A DNA stretch of 64,000 bases from Echinometra lucunter (Eukaryota; Echinodermata; Echinoidea; Camarodonta; Echinometridae), in contig CM057165.1 of the NCBI GenBank assembly GCA_029962745.1, positions 4,429,935-4,493,934 of the forward strand. The letters are read 5' to 3'. The notes under the pieces are model-generated. The model searched no databases, had not been told where the DNA came from, and saw nothing but the letters and a program-made list of their open reading frames with translations. A program made the position numbers and the translations under genes. Within the stretch, counting starts at the first letter, position 1. Each line of letters opens with the position of its first letter. Positions 22,738-34,378 of this stretch are shown in pieces.

Positions 22738-25700
22738 CAGGCCCCTGGGAACGATTTTTTCACAGGGGGTGCTGAGCCCCTGAGTCACATGTTAGGTTAC
22801 CGCACCTTAAGCAAGCAGTGTTTCAGTATTCGGCGAACATGAAGTGGGGGGGGGGGGGGGGGGGGGGGAGTGCAAGACCTAAATTTGCTGACAGCTATGC
22901 CGTACTCTAAGTCAAATTTAAGTACCCCCTCCCTCTCACACAAAACGCAAGAAGTTATTTTCAAACAATATCGCAGATGTAGATCTAGATGAAACATTTA
23001 GGGGTCGCGAATCGTTTTTTATTTTTATTTTTTTGGAGGGGGGAGGGGAATGACACTTTCTAGATTATATGAAATTATGAACCACCTTTTTTCAAATTTT
23101 GGGAGTGAGCGAAGCAAGCGTACAAAAAATATGGACTTCTTGAAACTTCTCGTTAAGAAAGATCGATGTGTTATTTTGTCCTCAAAATTCAGTGTGGGCC
23201 TATAACATGCATCTGAAGTGGACACCAGCGTAAATCCGTTTCGAGGTGGGGGGGGGGGGGATAGAAGATCGAAATATTTTGCTGAAATTTCTTGGTCACA
23301 TTCCAATATACACACCCTTTCGCTCGCTGCCCCCCACCCAATCATATAATATTTGTTTTTTTTTTGCGAGCGAAAATAACGACTTCTTGCTGTAAAAGAA
23401 GTCTTATTTTTGTCATCAAAATACACTCTAGGCCTAATGATATTTAAATGGCATATTTGGTCACCTCACTACCAAATATGATATACCTCGCTGGCCCAAT
23501 GTTTTAATTTGCTGTCCCAAACCACCTTTTTAAAACTATTACGAGCGAGCAAATGGAGCAAGGAAAACATACTCTTTCCATGATAAAGTCTCATTTTGAC
23601 ATCAGAATACAACTGTCTATAAAATATCTAAAATATATCGGTCACCTCCGGTGCATACCCAATTCGCTTGCCTTATCATATACTAATAACCCTTTTATTA
23701 TGAGCGATCGCAGCAAGCGAAGAAAAATATGATAGCAACTCCTGCTGGAATGGTAACTACCATGGCAACAGGGAGAATTCTGCTTCTTGATTGGCTTTTA
23801 TAATGAAAGTTGCCATTCCAGCAAGAGTTGCTATCATATCAACTTTTTATGAAATGGGGCCCAGATGATTCTATAATCTGATAATGTACACTCCCTGCAG
23901 AATTCGAGGATAGTCTGACACGTCTCTTCAAAAAAATGATATTGGGCCATCTGCTACCAGGAGATTTCAAGATCGAACATTTTGTTTTGTTTCGTATTGT
24001 TGATACCGAGAACAGGGTCTAGTGCATTATTACCCCTTCTCGTGCTTTAGTTACTACAATAATATTTACTGGTATCTTCTGTTCTCACAGAGGGTATAGA
24101 GCTATAGGCCTAACTAACAATTTATGAGCAGAAGAATAGCATAAACTTTGGATAGAGATACAAGATGCAAACCTATTTCCTTTCTTAAGAATAGTAATAT
24201 ACCCGGCATTGGTTAATATACTGATAATGCGAGCGAGCGAAGCGAGCGGGCGCTTCCAGGTTTCTCCTATATTCATTCCCCTTTTTTCCTTTCTTTTTAC
24301 CTCACTTTCTATATATCACCTCTTCAAAAAGTAGGGAGAGATATTTGTACACACCATCCCCCCTCCAGTCTCCAAAAAAGTTGGGGTATACATGCATATA
24401 CCTCCATCCCTCCCCCTCCTCCCGGGATTTACGCCAGTGGACGAGGAGTGTGTGTGAGCCAAGAATAGCCATTCTTGTTATGAAAGAAGTGTTATTTGGT
24501 CATAAAAAGAGCCACTGTAGGCCTATTAGATATCTGAATGACATGATCACCTTGCTGCAAAATATGACTTTATGTTTGCACCTCGCTGTTCCAGTTGTTT
24601 GCTGTCTCGCAAAAAGACTCTGTTTATAGATATTACAAGCGAGCGAGGAAACACATATTCTTTTGACGATAGAAGTATTATTTCGTCATTGAAATACACT
24701 TATCTTGTTTAGAAAATGTACATTCGGTCACCTCACTTCCGGATTTTTAAAAATTTATTTATTGTTATCTATTTTTTTTATTCATATATTTTTTATTTAT
24801 TTATTTATTTCATTTTTTTCTTTCCGAAACCATCATGAATCTAAATATACGAGCCAGAGCAGCGAGCGAAGAAATATATTACACTTTTTGTAGGTAGAAA
24901 TGATAATTCGTCATTAAAATACTCAATTAGGCCCATAAGATATCTAAATTCAATCACCTCGCTTCCTGAATTGGTTTGCTTTCCCAACCATTCTGTATCT
25001 AAATATCATACGAGCGGGTGCTGCGATCGAGCAAGAAGCAATATACACCTTTTGTAGGTAGAAGGGATAGTTCATCATCAAAATACGCTATGGGCCTATA
25101 AGATATCTAAAATCGGTCACCTCGCTTGCCAACCATCATTGTATTTAAATATCGTACGAGCGAGAGCAGCGAGCGAGAACCCCCCCCCCCCCCTCTTTTT
25201 CACGGTCGTCATCAAAATAGATATAATCTTCTATAAGAAATCTAAATACACATTCGATCACCTGTCTGCCAAATACGAAGCTATTTGGGCGCCTAGCTTG
25301 CAGTCCTAAACCATTTCGTTTCTACAAGTCAGCTAAGCGAGCTATACCGACAAAAGCTCTATTTTCTTTAAAAAGTAGATTTGCTACTGAGATACAAATG
25401 ACTTTTATAATGTACATATTCCTGCAGAATTTCATGATATTCGGGCATCTCGCTGCTGGAATAAGAGTGCTTGCTGCGAAAACATTTTGTTTATTTCTAG
25501 ATTTATGAGCGAGAAAAGACTTATTGCACAGCTAAGAGCAAAAGGCCCCGCGCAATGTGCTTGGAGTATAATCATCAATGTTTCATATTTCAATCTACTG
25601 CTGCATAAAGAAAATTATAATATGAAGAAGATGAAGATGGGATAAGAAAAAACTTATTCTGATGGGTGCTGTGTCATCCTTCATAAAAATCAGGGGGTGC

Positions 25701-25756
25701 TGCAGCACCTCCACCCAAATTAAGCTCCCCCAGCACCCCCGGCTCCTAGGGGCCTG
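22738..25756. mobile_element. 3.0-kb hAT-like non-autonomous element with internal repeat modules
   Basis: Ends CAGGCCCCTGGGAACG and, on the other strand, CAGGCCCCTAGGAGCC. It is flanked by ATAACAGA at 22730-22737 and 25757-25764. The related LINE at 28400-28440 shows the uninterrupted sequence, so the insertion is directly demonstrated. No transposase was seen. The interior repeats a degenerate module of about 150-180 bp: a GAGCGAGCGAAGCGAGC-like box, then TTTGTAGGTAGAA..TCATCAAAATAC, GGCCTATAAGATATCTAAA and GGTCACCTCGCTT. Boxes lie near 23104, 23366, 23541, 23703, 24228, 24638, 24850, 25011, 25154, 25330 and 25506. Confidence 0.85.
23731..23835. repeat. Hairpin nested in the 3.0-kb element
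   Basis: GATAGCAACTCCTGCTGGAA pairs with TTCCAGCAAGAGTTGCTATC. It is followed by ATGAAATGGGGCCC, a terminus also present at 52750-52872, so it is probably a small MITE inserted between modules. Confidence 0.6.
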
Positions 25757-26092
25757 ATAACAGAATATTATTAGGTAGGAAGTGTCTTAATTTGCTAAGG
25801 ATGCCAATGTTGCGAGCAATGATTTTGCAGATATTGTCAATGTGCGCTTTCCAAGATAGTTTTTCATTGATGATTAGCCCCCAAAATCTAGTTGATCGGA
25901 CCCTCTGAACGACAGTACCATCAAAAATGATATCATTTGGCAAAGTCGCAACCTTATTACTAAATAGCATGTAACTAGTTAAGTGACAGTTTGTTTGCTT
26001 TTATCAAATTTGTAGCACTTTTATGTTCGTTATTCAAAATTCGCGTCTATTGTTCTGGATCGCGATGTGATAAAAATATATTCGAGTCATCA

Positions 26093-26172
26093 GCAAAAAG
26101 TATAAATTCAAGCAAAAAGTATAAATTCAAGCAAAAAGTATAAATTCAAGCAAAAAGTATAAATTCAAGCAA
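26093..26172 (-). repeat. 19-bp minisatellite at the LINE catalytic box
   Basis: About four copies of GCAAAAAGTATAAATTCAA. On the minus strand the unit encodes the LFA part of the reverse transcriptase FADD motif, so the repeat has grown exactly at that site and shifts the frame. Confidence 0.85.
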
Positions 26173-26195
26173 ACAAGATGACTTCTCAATTAAAA

Positions 26196-27220
26196 GAAAC
26201 ATTGGCACTGTTCATTTTGTAAATTCACCCGATATATTTACTGGTCTCGGTCAGTTGCCACAGAAGCACATGGGACAGACTAGCCTATGATCGAGACCAA
26301 CAAAACAAAGAAATCCTCGGAGAAATCCAGTGTAAAAGAAGAAAATTACGATACGGCCACAACACCGACAAGCGATAAAACAAAGATGCACGAAAAATGT
26401 CGCTCTCGTTGGATGTATGATGGGGGACCTAAAGCTACGCACTTTTTTTTCAGCAGCTTTAAAATCAGACAAATCGTTTATTTGAGCTATTTTTTGTATC
26501 TTGGTTCTACATATTTTAAAGTTAATTTCTAGTTAATTTGTAGTGAAAATTATGACGGACGAATATCAATAACCCATATTTCCAAGTTGATATCATTGCC
26601 AGTGTCTGAGTGTCAAGGTTTGTTCGGCAAAAATGAAGGGTTCTAAAGCTACGCACATGATTGTAATAACGTGAATGCATATCTTGATTTTGAAATTGTG
26701 TGAATTTTACCCCGATTTATTACAAAAAATACAAAAAAACTACCGTGTTTTTTTTTTTTTTTTTTTTTTTTTTTTTGGGGGGGGGGGGGGCAAACCTTGA
26801 TGATATTCTCATTGCTCAGTCACATCGGATGTTCGGCGCATTGAAACAAAGTGAGTAGTATTAGGTCCCCCCCCCCCCCCCATCATGACGGGCATTCCGA
26901 CCGTTGTGTGTCCAGACAGTTTGCATCCGCACAAAACAGGAATTACAAGAAGTTTACAAGCAATATTTCACAAATCGTTTGAGAGTTATATTTGAAGATA
27001 TTATAAAGCACAAATATTCATGATAATCTGTGCTATCTTTTTGTTCAATCCTATGGCAAAAGAGGAAGTTTTTATTTCTCTTAAGGTTAGACTCCGGACA
27101 CAAGACTCTCCAACCTACCAATTTTCTGTAACATTTTCTGTAACGCCTATTATGCTATGTCCACATGATTTAGGACGTTATCGTCCGAGAGCGTTGTTGT
27201 CTAAAGCAGTCATATCTAAG
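26196..27220. other. Repeat-rich intergenic stretch
   Basis: No gene. It contains ATGATGGGGGACCTAA near 26415 and a mirrored AGGTCC-C(n)-ATCATGA near 26863, perhaps the ends of a decayed TIR element, plus T, G and C homopolymers at 26750-26790 and 26866-26881 and the MITE copy at 26907. Confidence 0.4.
26907..27102. mobile_element. MITE with TGTGTCCGGACA ends, copy 2
   Basis: Starts TGTGTCCAGACA and ends CCGGACACA, with AGTTTACAAGCAATATTTC inside; diverged relative of 19857-20068. Confidence 0.55.
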
Positions 27221-27565
27221 TTCATTCATTCATTCATTCATTCATTTTTTTTTTCACTTTCAATTTTTCATATTTCCATATTTACATGTTTACATAATAT
27301 ACATGTAGAACAAGTTGCACAATGCAATACATTGATAACATGAAACTGAAAGGGAAGGAGGGCCGACTAAAAAGCAGAGCTTGTAGGGTGTAGGCCCCCT
27401 GTTTGAAATAATTATCATGAATCATCTTTAAGAGAAATAAAGAGCATAAAGCAAAACAAAAACAATAATACAAAACAGTAATACAAAAATCATATTTCAA
27501 GACGCAAAACAATGATGAAATCTATACAAGAAACAATAAAAGTTACACAAGACACTGCCTAATTA

Positions 27566-27939
27566 CACACTAGGAAAAAAAGGTTCAAGTTTGCACCCTA
27601 AATGCAACACGGGCAGCACCTTTTTGGGTGCAATCTTGCACCCTACACGAAATAAGGTGCAAAAATACACCTTTTTGTTCTTATTGCATCCGGATATGCC
27701 CATTTGCACCCTAAAAGGTGCAACTTTGCACCCTTAAGGGTGCAGAAATTTGTATATTCAAAAGGGTGCAAATTTGCACCTTTTCCTAAAGGGTACAATT
27801 CTGCACCCTTTAGGGTGCAAAATGTAGCGAACTGCACCCTTAAAGGTGCAAAAAGCTTCTTAGGGTGCAAGGTGCATCCAAAAAGGAGCTTCCAGTGTTG
27901 CATTTGAAGGGTGCAAAATTGTACTTTTTTCTTAGTGTG
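27566..27939. mobile_element. GGTGCA-palindrome MITE, copy 2
   Basis: CACACTAGGAAAAAA at the left and CTTAGTGTG at the right, with TA on both flanks. The interior has the same GGGTGCAA/TTGCACCC series as 16392-16741, inverted. Inserted in LINE copy B. Confidence 0.8.
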
Positions 27940-28846
27940 TATAAGGACTTGGAAAATAATCTAGAACGTTTCAAGAAAAGGGGTCTTAAGTCTCATCTTG
28001 AATATTTTCAGGGAACTACATTGTTCAATATCATTTGAAAAAAGAGTTCCACAGTTTTGGACAGGTAAAAACGAATGTCTTTTGTGCGAACGATGTTCTA
28101 TTTAATGGTAAATGGAAAGAATTAACCTGACGAGTGAAGTATTATGGATCATTTCTTACGAACAAAATGAAGAGGCAGAGCCGCAGAGGTATAACTTGTA
28201 AATTAACTGTCCAAGCTGAAAATTATACAACGTTTTCATTTTCAAAATTATGTTATTCAGGGAAAGATTATTTGTGTGTGCCCGTAAATCTGCATTACTA
28301 ATAATACGAATCGTCTTTTTTGTAATATAAGAACTCTATTAATCTGGGAATTTGATGCACTGCCCTAATCGATAAGTCCGTAATTCAAGTAAGGAAGAAT
28401 TAATGTGGAATACAAAGATAACATACTGTAGTGGGGTAGGAAGTGTCTTAATTTGCTCATGACACCAGTGTTGCGAGCAGTGATTTTGCAAATATTGTCA
28501 ATTGAGCTTTCCAAGTTTTTTATTAAATCAGTGACTAGCCCCCAAATTTAGTTTGAATTGACTATTTGAATGACAGTAATCCGGTCACTATCATCAAAGA
28601 TGATATCATGAGGCAAGGTCGCAACCTTCTAAATAGCATGTACTTCGTTTTGTTCAAGTTTATGACTGTGCTTTTATCGAATTTGTATAACACTTTTAAG
28701 TTCGTTGTTAAATATTTGCGTCAATAACTCTGGGTCGCGATGTGACAAAAATGTGTTCGAGTCATCAGCAAAGAGTTTAAATTGAAGCATATTAGATGAC
28801 TTCTCGATGTCGTTTAGAATAATGAACAAAAGTGGGCCCAGAATAC

Positions 28847-28899
28847 CATTGACGTAAATCCAGGGGAGGGTATGGGGGATATATCCCCCACATCTTCGA

Positions 28900-28932
<33 letters not shown>

Positions 28933-29252
28933 TGGCGTGTACAATATGGGCCCCCCCTCATTTTTAAGGAAAATGACATTGTAATAGATCAGTTGGTGAA
29001 ATTTTTCATAAAAATGACATAAACAACGGTCATATATAGTGGAGTTTTCATTTGAAGTGCTCTTAAAAACCCCCAAAATTTGTTATTTTTCGCTCGCTCG
29101 CAAAATAATAGAAATATGCGTGTGTGTGTGTGGGAGGGGGGGGGGTCTGCTCGGGTGAGTAAGGGTGTGTGTGTGTATACTTAAATGTGAGTGCACGCAA
29201 AAAGTCGATCATCCCCCCCCCCCCGACTCCGCAAAACGGATTTATGCCGGTC
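28847..29252. mobile_element. hAT-like MITE inserted in the LINE RT motif
   Basis: The ends are CATTGACGTAAATCC and, reversed, GACCGGCATAAATCC. It is flanked by CAGAATAC at 28839-28846 and 29253-29260. It interrupts the codons of the RT PQGSILGPLLF motif. It has long G and C runs near both ends and GCTCGCTCG inside. Confidence 0.8.
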
Positions 29253-29601
29253 CAGAATACTGCCCTGTGGTACTCCACAAAGGACAGTTTTACGTTCTGA
29301 GAAATGACCATTAAGTGAAACAAACTGGGAACATTCTTTAGGATAATGCTTGAACCACGTCAACGCTTCTCCCCAAATTCCGTAGTGTGAAAGTTTGTAA
29401 AGAAGGATGTCATGATCAACCGTATCAGAAGCATTAGAAAAATCTATGAATGATAGAACGGCATTAGAAGACTGATCAGTTGCTTTTGCAACTTTTTGTA
29501 CATAGAGAAGGTATTGCATGTGAGGTGCTGCTCTTTTCCCGAAAGCCAAATTGAGTATCAGACGAGTATCAGACATAGGAATAGTTTCTGAATCTTCGAC
29601 T

Positions 29602-30522
29602 CTATTTCTCTTGAAAATCGATTTGAACATTTTCCATAGCAGCCTTGATCATATCCTCAGGAAACTGGGGAAAATAATGCCCGAAAGCGTCTATCATCTC
29701 ATCACGTGACCGGAAGGGGGTAACTTGCACTTGGTGGTTTTCATCCTCAAGCAACAGCTTCGAATCCTTGATACACACCAGTCGACCGTTGGGGTAGGCC
29801 ACGCAACGCAAGCTGGTAAGAAAGAAAAGCTTGCCGACGACTGTGAAAAAATCCGTCATTGTACGGTCAAAGTGAGGCACACTGACAGGTTGGTCGATAT
29901 GCATGAAGTTAAAGATAGCCCAGCCGTCGTTGACGAATTCTGGAAGCGTTAAGTCGCATGCTTCATTTTGTACGGTCTTGACCGCGTGCTGGAAAATCAC
30001 CGTGCCCTGTCCTTGACGAACAAAACGATATCGCAGAAAGGAGTCGAAATATTCTGGTGACGCATCTTCGAAATCAAGTGGGATCAGTCGGAAAGTTGGA
30101 TAGCCTGTCCCGAGTTCCACAAGATGCTTTGAATTTGGCTTGGTCAGGCCGTTGAGGAAGACAACAACGTGCATACTGTTTATATGAAGTGCATCACACG
30201 GCGCTAGATAGGCATCGAATCCTAGGGCACACAGCAACATCCAGCAGAAAATATTGATTTGGTAACAAAGGCCTCCCATTTTGGACATGATGTCGGTCTT
30301 GATATCCGTTGCTGTTGGTAATCGTCGCTTAGCAGGAGGTACCGAGATACCTTTAATGGTCTGGAAAGGGATATGATGTCCCATGGCTTTGATTAATTCC
30401 TCTAGGAAAGTGACTTTGTTTGCTTTGAGCTTGGTTTCTGCCGAAGGTATCTTCAAGACATCCTGCAGGAAACAGAACGCTTCCTCCTTGGTGATCTTAT
30501 AGTCATCATCCGTCGATGTCAT
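29602..30522 (-). CDS. Arylamine N-acetyltransferase family protein, copy 1 (306 aa)
   Basis: Single open coding exon. NAT landmarks: a HHIPFQTI motif (residues 49-56) where the family has an IPFENL-like block, GGLCYQIN with the catalytic Cys at residue 86, MHVVV with the His at 118, and HLVELGTGYPTF where the canonical family motif is DVGFG. The third triad residue is therefore Glu136 instead of Asp. Family members transfer acetyl from acetyl-CoA to arylamines, hydrazines and related compounds in the cytosol. Upstream on the minus strand, TCATCGTTTACAG (about 30553) looks like an acceptor for a non-coding leader, as in vertebrate NAT genes. Length (306) is slightly above the usual 275-295. 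About 67 codons past the His the sequence is lineage-specific. It is probably functional, but the substrate is unknown. Confidence 0.85.
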   Translation of the reverse strand: MTSTDDDYKITKEEAFCFLQDVLKIPSAETKLKANKVTFLEELIKAMGHHIPFQTIKGISVPPAKRRLPTATDIKTDIMSKMGGLCYQINIFCWMLLCALGFDAYLAPCDALHINSMHVVVFLNGLTKPNSKHLVELGTGYPTFRLIPLDFEDASPEYFDSFLRYRFVRQGQGTVIFQHAVKTVQNEACDLTLPEFVNDGWAIFNFMHIDQPVSVPHFDRTMTDFFTVVGKLFFLTSLRCVAYPNGRLVCIKDSKLLLEDENHQVQVTPFRSRDEMIDAFGHYFPQFPEDMIKAAMENVQIDFQEK

Positions 30523-31187
30523 AGTGTATCAGATCTTTTGCAGAGTGCAGTTATCTGTAAACGATGAAGAAAACAAAATAAGCGTCGGTGGTTTATACTA
30601 AAAAGAATAAGTATATATAGCAACTCAGCAGTCTTATCATATCCACGACTGTTAGTAATGCTATAGCAAAGACCTTGCCAATAACGCCCAGCTTCGACAT
30701 CTTCAGCCATAAATGGGAAGATTTTACTCCTCCAACCCCCTTCCGAACAAATTATTCAGATTAAGGGTTGGCTTTCTGCAGAACAGAGTTCACGTGTAAA
30801 ATCGTTAAAGGGAAATTAAGCACTGGGGTAAAATCAGTCTTAATGATAAAAGAGGATAGAGAGAAGCAATTTTAAAAAGTTCTATCAAAATCGGTTACGA
30901 AATGAGAAAGTTATGAAAGTTTGAAAAGTTTCGATTTATTTTCAAATTGGCAATGCTGCTTCAAAATGGCAGGTTTTGTGAACAATTCTTAATATGTTTT
31001 GTACACAAAATTTCATATTTTCTCCATTAACTCTCAAGGTACAGCTTGTCTCCTTCTTAGCTCAAGATATAACGTAATGGGAAAATGTCTTTGACACAAC
31101 TTATGTTGAGATCATAAAGAGCATGAAGAGACAAGCAGCTACTCTGCAGGCCATCTGCAATACATTATCACATGTGAGACTAAACAT
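30523..31187. other. NAT copy 1 upstream region
   Basis: Contains the likely 5' leader acceptor near 30553 and otherwise AT-rich sequence without recognised genes. TTAAAGGGAAATTAAGC at about 30804 may be one end of an old TTAA-type element. Confidence 0.4.
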
Positions 31188-32287
31188 CAGAGGCGTCGAT
31201 CATGGGGGGGGGGGCAGTTGCCCCCCCAAGAAAATTTCGGGGGGGCAAAGATATCATTTCCCCCCCCCCCCCCAATAATTTCCGAACCCCCCCAAAAAAA
31301 GAAAGAAAAAAGAAAAAAGAAAGAGAAAAATAAGGAAAAGGAAAGAAGGAAGTGAAATGAAATCGGAAAACAAGGAAAAAGAAAGTAAATGAGACACTGG
31401 GAAGCGCTCGCTCGCTTCGCTCGCTCGCATTTAAGTATCTTAACCAATGCCGATGATAATTACTATTCTTATGAAAGGAATTCGGTTTGCATCTACAGTT
31501 CCTATCTAATGTTATACTATTCTTCTACTCATAGGAAGTAATATAACCAAACAAGATATCACTCCAAGAAATCGAACGGCCAGTTGACATAAAAATAGAT
31601 ACACTTTCAGTAGATAACGGCCTAGATTAAAAAAAAAAAAAAAAATCGTTAGCTCGCTCGCTACTCTCGCTGGTAAAAGCTAGATACAAGATGATTTCGG
31701 GCAGCAAGTAGCTTATTATAGCAGCGAGATTCCAAAATATCATAATATTTGGGTAGCGATGGGTTGACAAATTTTTGGTTGACTTTGCTTGCTAGCTAAT
31801 GGTAGAAACAGAATGGATTCGGACTGCAAGTCAGGTAGCTTAAACAGTGTCATATTCGGCACACTGGTGGTCGGGTGTATTATTTAGATATCATACAGGC
31901 ATGACAGGTTTATAGTGTATTCTGATGATGATAATGATAACATTCCGTTCTTGTATAGCGCATATCACATTATTATGATGACGAAATAACGCTATCATAT
32001 GGGAAAGGGTATATTTTTCCTCGCTCGCTACGCTCGCTCGTTTGATATTAATGGTTTTGAAAAGCAAACGAATTCGGTAAGTGAGATGAGACCGAATAGA
32101 TAATGTAGATGTTTCATGGGTTCACAGTGTAATTTGCCGAAGGGGTTACTACTTCTACCATCAAAAACAGTGTGTGATTCCTCGCTCGCTTCGCTCGCTC
32201 GTAATATTAAAAAACAGAGTGATTTCGGGGGTAGCAACAATGGACCAGCGATGTGACAAAATACAGTCATATTTGGCAGCGAGGTAA

Positions 32288-32330
<43 letters not shown>

Positions 32331-32526
32331 GTCTCGTATATGCCTATAGTGTATTTTGATAACTAAACACTTCTCTCATAACAAGAAATTTGTTATTTTT
32401 TTGCTCGCTCGCAAAATTGAAAAAAACAAAAACAGGATGGTTCACAGTCTAGCAAGATGCGTATTTACCCCACATTAATTGAAAATGTTTCACGTTGACA
32501 TAGGCCTATGTTATGTATATATATAC

Positions 32527-32571
<45 letters not shown>

Positions 32572-32674
32572 CACATATACATATACATATATATATCTCA
32601 GTGGCCGTGGGTTCATCTCCGCTTGGTCGTCTTGCCCCCCCCCTCCCAATCCGAAAAATGGATCGACGCCTCTG
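31188..32674. mobile_element. 1.5-kb hAT-like element with GCTCGCTCGCTTCGC modules
   Basis: The ends are CAGAGGCGTCGATC and its exact complement GATCGACGCCTCTG. It is flanked by CTAAACAT at 31180-31187 and 32675-32682. Palindromic CGCTCGCTCGCTTCGCTCG boxes occur near 31408, 31650, 32019, 32178 and 32400, the reverse complement of the modules in 22738-25756. It also contains two (TA)n runs at 32290-32328 and 32520-32600 and G/C runs at each end. No transposase. Confidence 0.9.
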
Positions 32675-33320
32675 CTAAACATTAGTGGTCAATTCATTCC
32701 TCTCACCCCTAAAATTACAGATCTTGGTACATTATAAGCATGCATACTATATTCACACTGTCCTCTAATGTAACCAAGTAGTTCGTGATTAATAATTATC
32801 ATCCTTGTAATTTACAGGATTCGTAACTTCGTTGATTGTACGATATGCCACCACAATGCCCAGCTCTAATTTCGCATACATATTATATATAGAATGGGTT
32901 ATTGTTTTGTGTCCTGGCCGTGGAGGCAGAAGGAACTCGAATTGTTCTGAATATCAAGTCACTAGATTAATCTTTCCATTGATTACCATATAGGGCCCTC
33001 ACTTTCTAGATTATACCTGAAGTTTGTGAATGTTAAAATAACACACCAGTAACATAAATTTAATGAAATGAAGCGCTTTTAAGGGAAGTGGATTACTAGA
33101 AATCGTTTGTTCGATACAGCGACGAACCAACAATTACCCAAATCTAGAGAAAGAGAGAAAATTATACGTATACATGTACTCACAAGTTCATATCATGTTG
33201 CACAACATAAATGATCTATCCTATATACCCACTGCAAAGAAGGCGGCTGTGCCCGTCTAGACAGAACATACTATGGTGGCCCTGAAGTACGCTCGACAAC
33301 AGATCATGTGCGACGTGAAT

Positions 33321-33397
33321 ATAGGGTTCTATACAAAGGTGTCGCAAAATACATAGAATGCTTCGATGCACTCAAAAATAAAAAAATGAAAAATAAT

Positions 33398-33428
<31 letters not shown>

Positions 33429-34378
33429 TGAGTGGACGGGGAATGTTCATTCTAAAGATTAAGAAAAAATGTTATTGAAGTAAAAAGTTACGGCCGTCAG
33501 AGTAAAGTCGACACCAAGCTTCACATGGAAATCGAATTACAATTCATGACTAAAGGGCTCAGTCTCACCCAGCCGATAAAAGATCTACTTTAAAAAAGTA
33601 TTTGACTTTGAGACTAAAAACAAAATGATAATAAATGAATTATGAAATAACACTGAAATAAATAAACCGCGTTAAATGCAAATAATTTATGATATCCTTG
33701 ATTTGATTTGATTTGACATGGTTTATTGAAAATAAAAATCATCACAGCTAAGAGCTGAATAGGGATTCTTTTACATAGTTTGAAAATGAAATAATACATA
33801 CATTAAGAATATAAATGTACAATAATAACAACAGAAATCATCAATATATATCAATGAATATTAAGATGTCACTACAGTTAAAATTTTAATAGTAAGGAAT
33901 GATAAGCAATTATGGGCATTAAAACTGTTTATATAAACTAAGGGGAATCTAAGATGATGTTGTAACGTAACTTTAAAGCTTTAACGTAACCTTTAAATGC
34001 AAAAGCTATAGTATGGCCTAACTATTCCTAAATCACAAGAAATAAACAAAAACCCAAACAATCAAGTAGATAGAGTTAACAAAGGGGAAGATATTGTCTA
34101 CTGTACAGGATTAGCTTATATTTCAATATGGCTGGAATCAAAGGATAAGAAAAGGAAACGTATGGATGAATAATTAAGAAGAACATTTGGTATTTTTACT
34201 CAGGAAATGTTTAAGCAAAAGAAATTTAGAATATAAGAACTCTTTTAAAAAACGGCAAAATTGAAGTAGAAAACAATGAGATTTATACTGTAAATAATAA
34301 TAATAGCAAAACGTTTGTATGATATGAGTAACAATACAAATAAAAAATTGCTAATATTAAGTTAAGACTTTTAGATTT
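33321..34378. repeat. 1.06-kb direct repeat, unit A
   Basis: Near-identical to 34692-35759. It begins ATAGGGTTCTATACAAAGG, has (GA)n at 33398-33428, and contains TTGATTTGATTTGA with ATGGTTTATTG, which on the minus strand reads as a LINE 3' end with an (AAATC)n tail. Confidence 0.85.

Larger units (their letters stand above)
21604..26195 (-). mobile_element. CR1/jockey-like LINE 3' half, copy A, split by two insertions
   Basis: Minus-strand pieces: 26195-25757 encodes the RT region after the FADD box (RFWGLIINEKLSWKAHIDNI, then GILSKLRHFLPNN), and 22737-22359 continues with LYSTLILPYLNYGLIAWG and AIRIINNADFRAHTNN to a stop. The 3' UTR runs down to an (AATTG)n-like tail near 21606. Frames are broken. 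It is interrupted by the hAT-like element 22738-25756 and by a foreign RT fragment at 21708-22101. It is parallel to copy B at 27221-29600. Confidence 0.8.
27221..29600 (-). mobile_element. CR1/jockey-like LINE 3' half, copy B, split by two insertions
   Basis: From the right: 29600-29253 encodes FIDFSNASDTVDHDILLYKL and CGVPQGSIL, and 28846-28650 continues GPLLFIILNDIE and FKLFADDSNTF. The RT palm therefore joins across the inserted element 28847-29252. The C-terminal region continues to 27940, then the MITE 27566-27939, then the 3' UTR to a (TGAA)n tail at 27221-27244. Frames are degraded. It begins two bases after the stop of the NAT gene at 29602. Confidence 0.8.
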
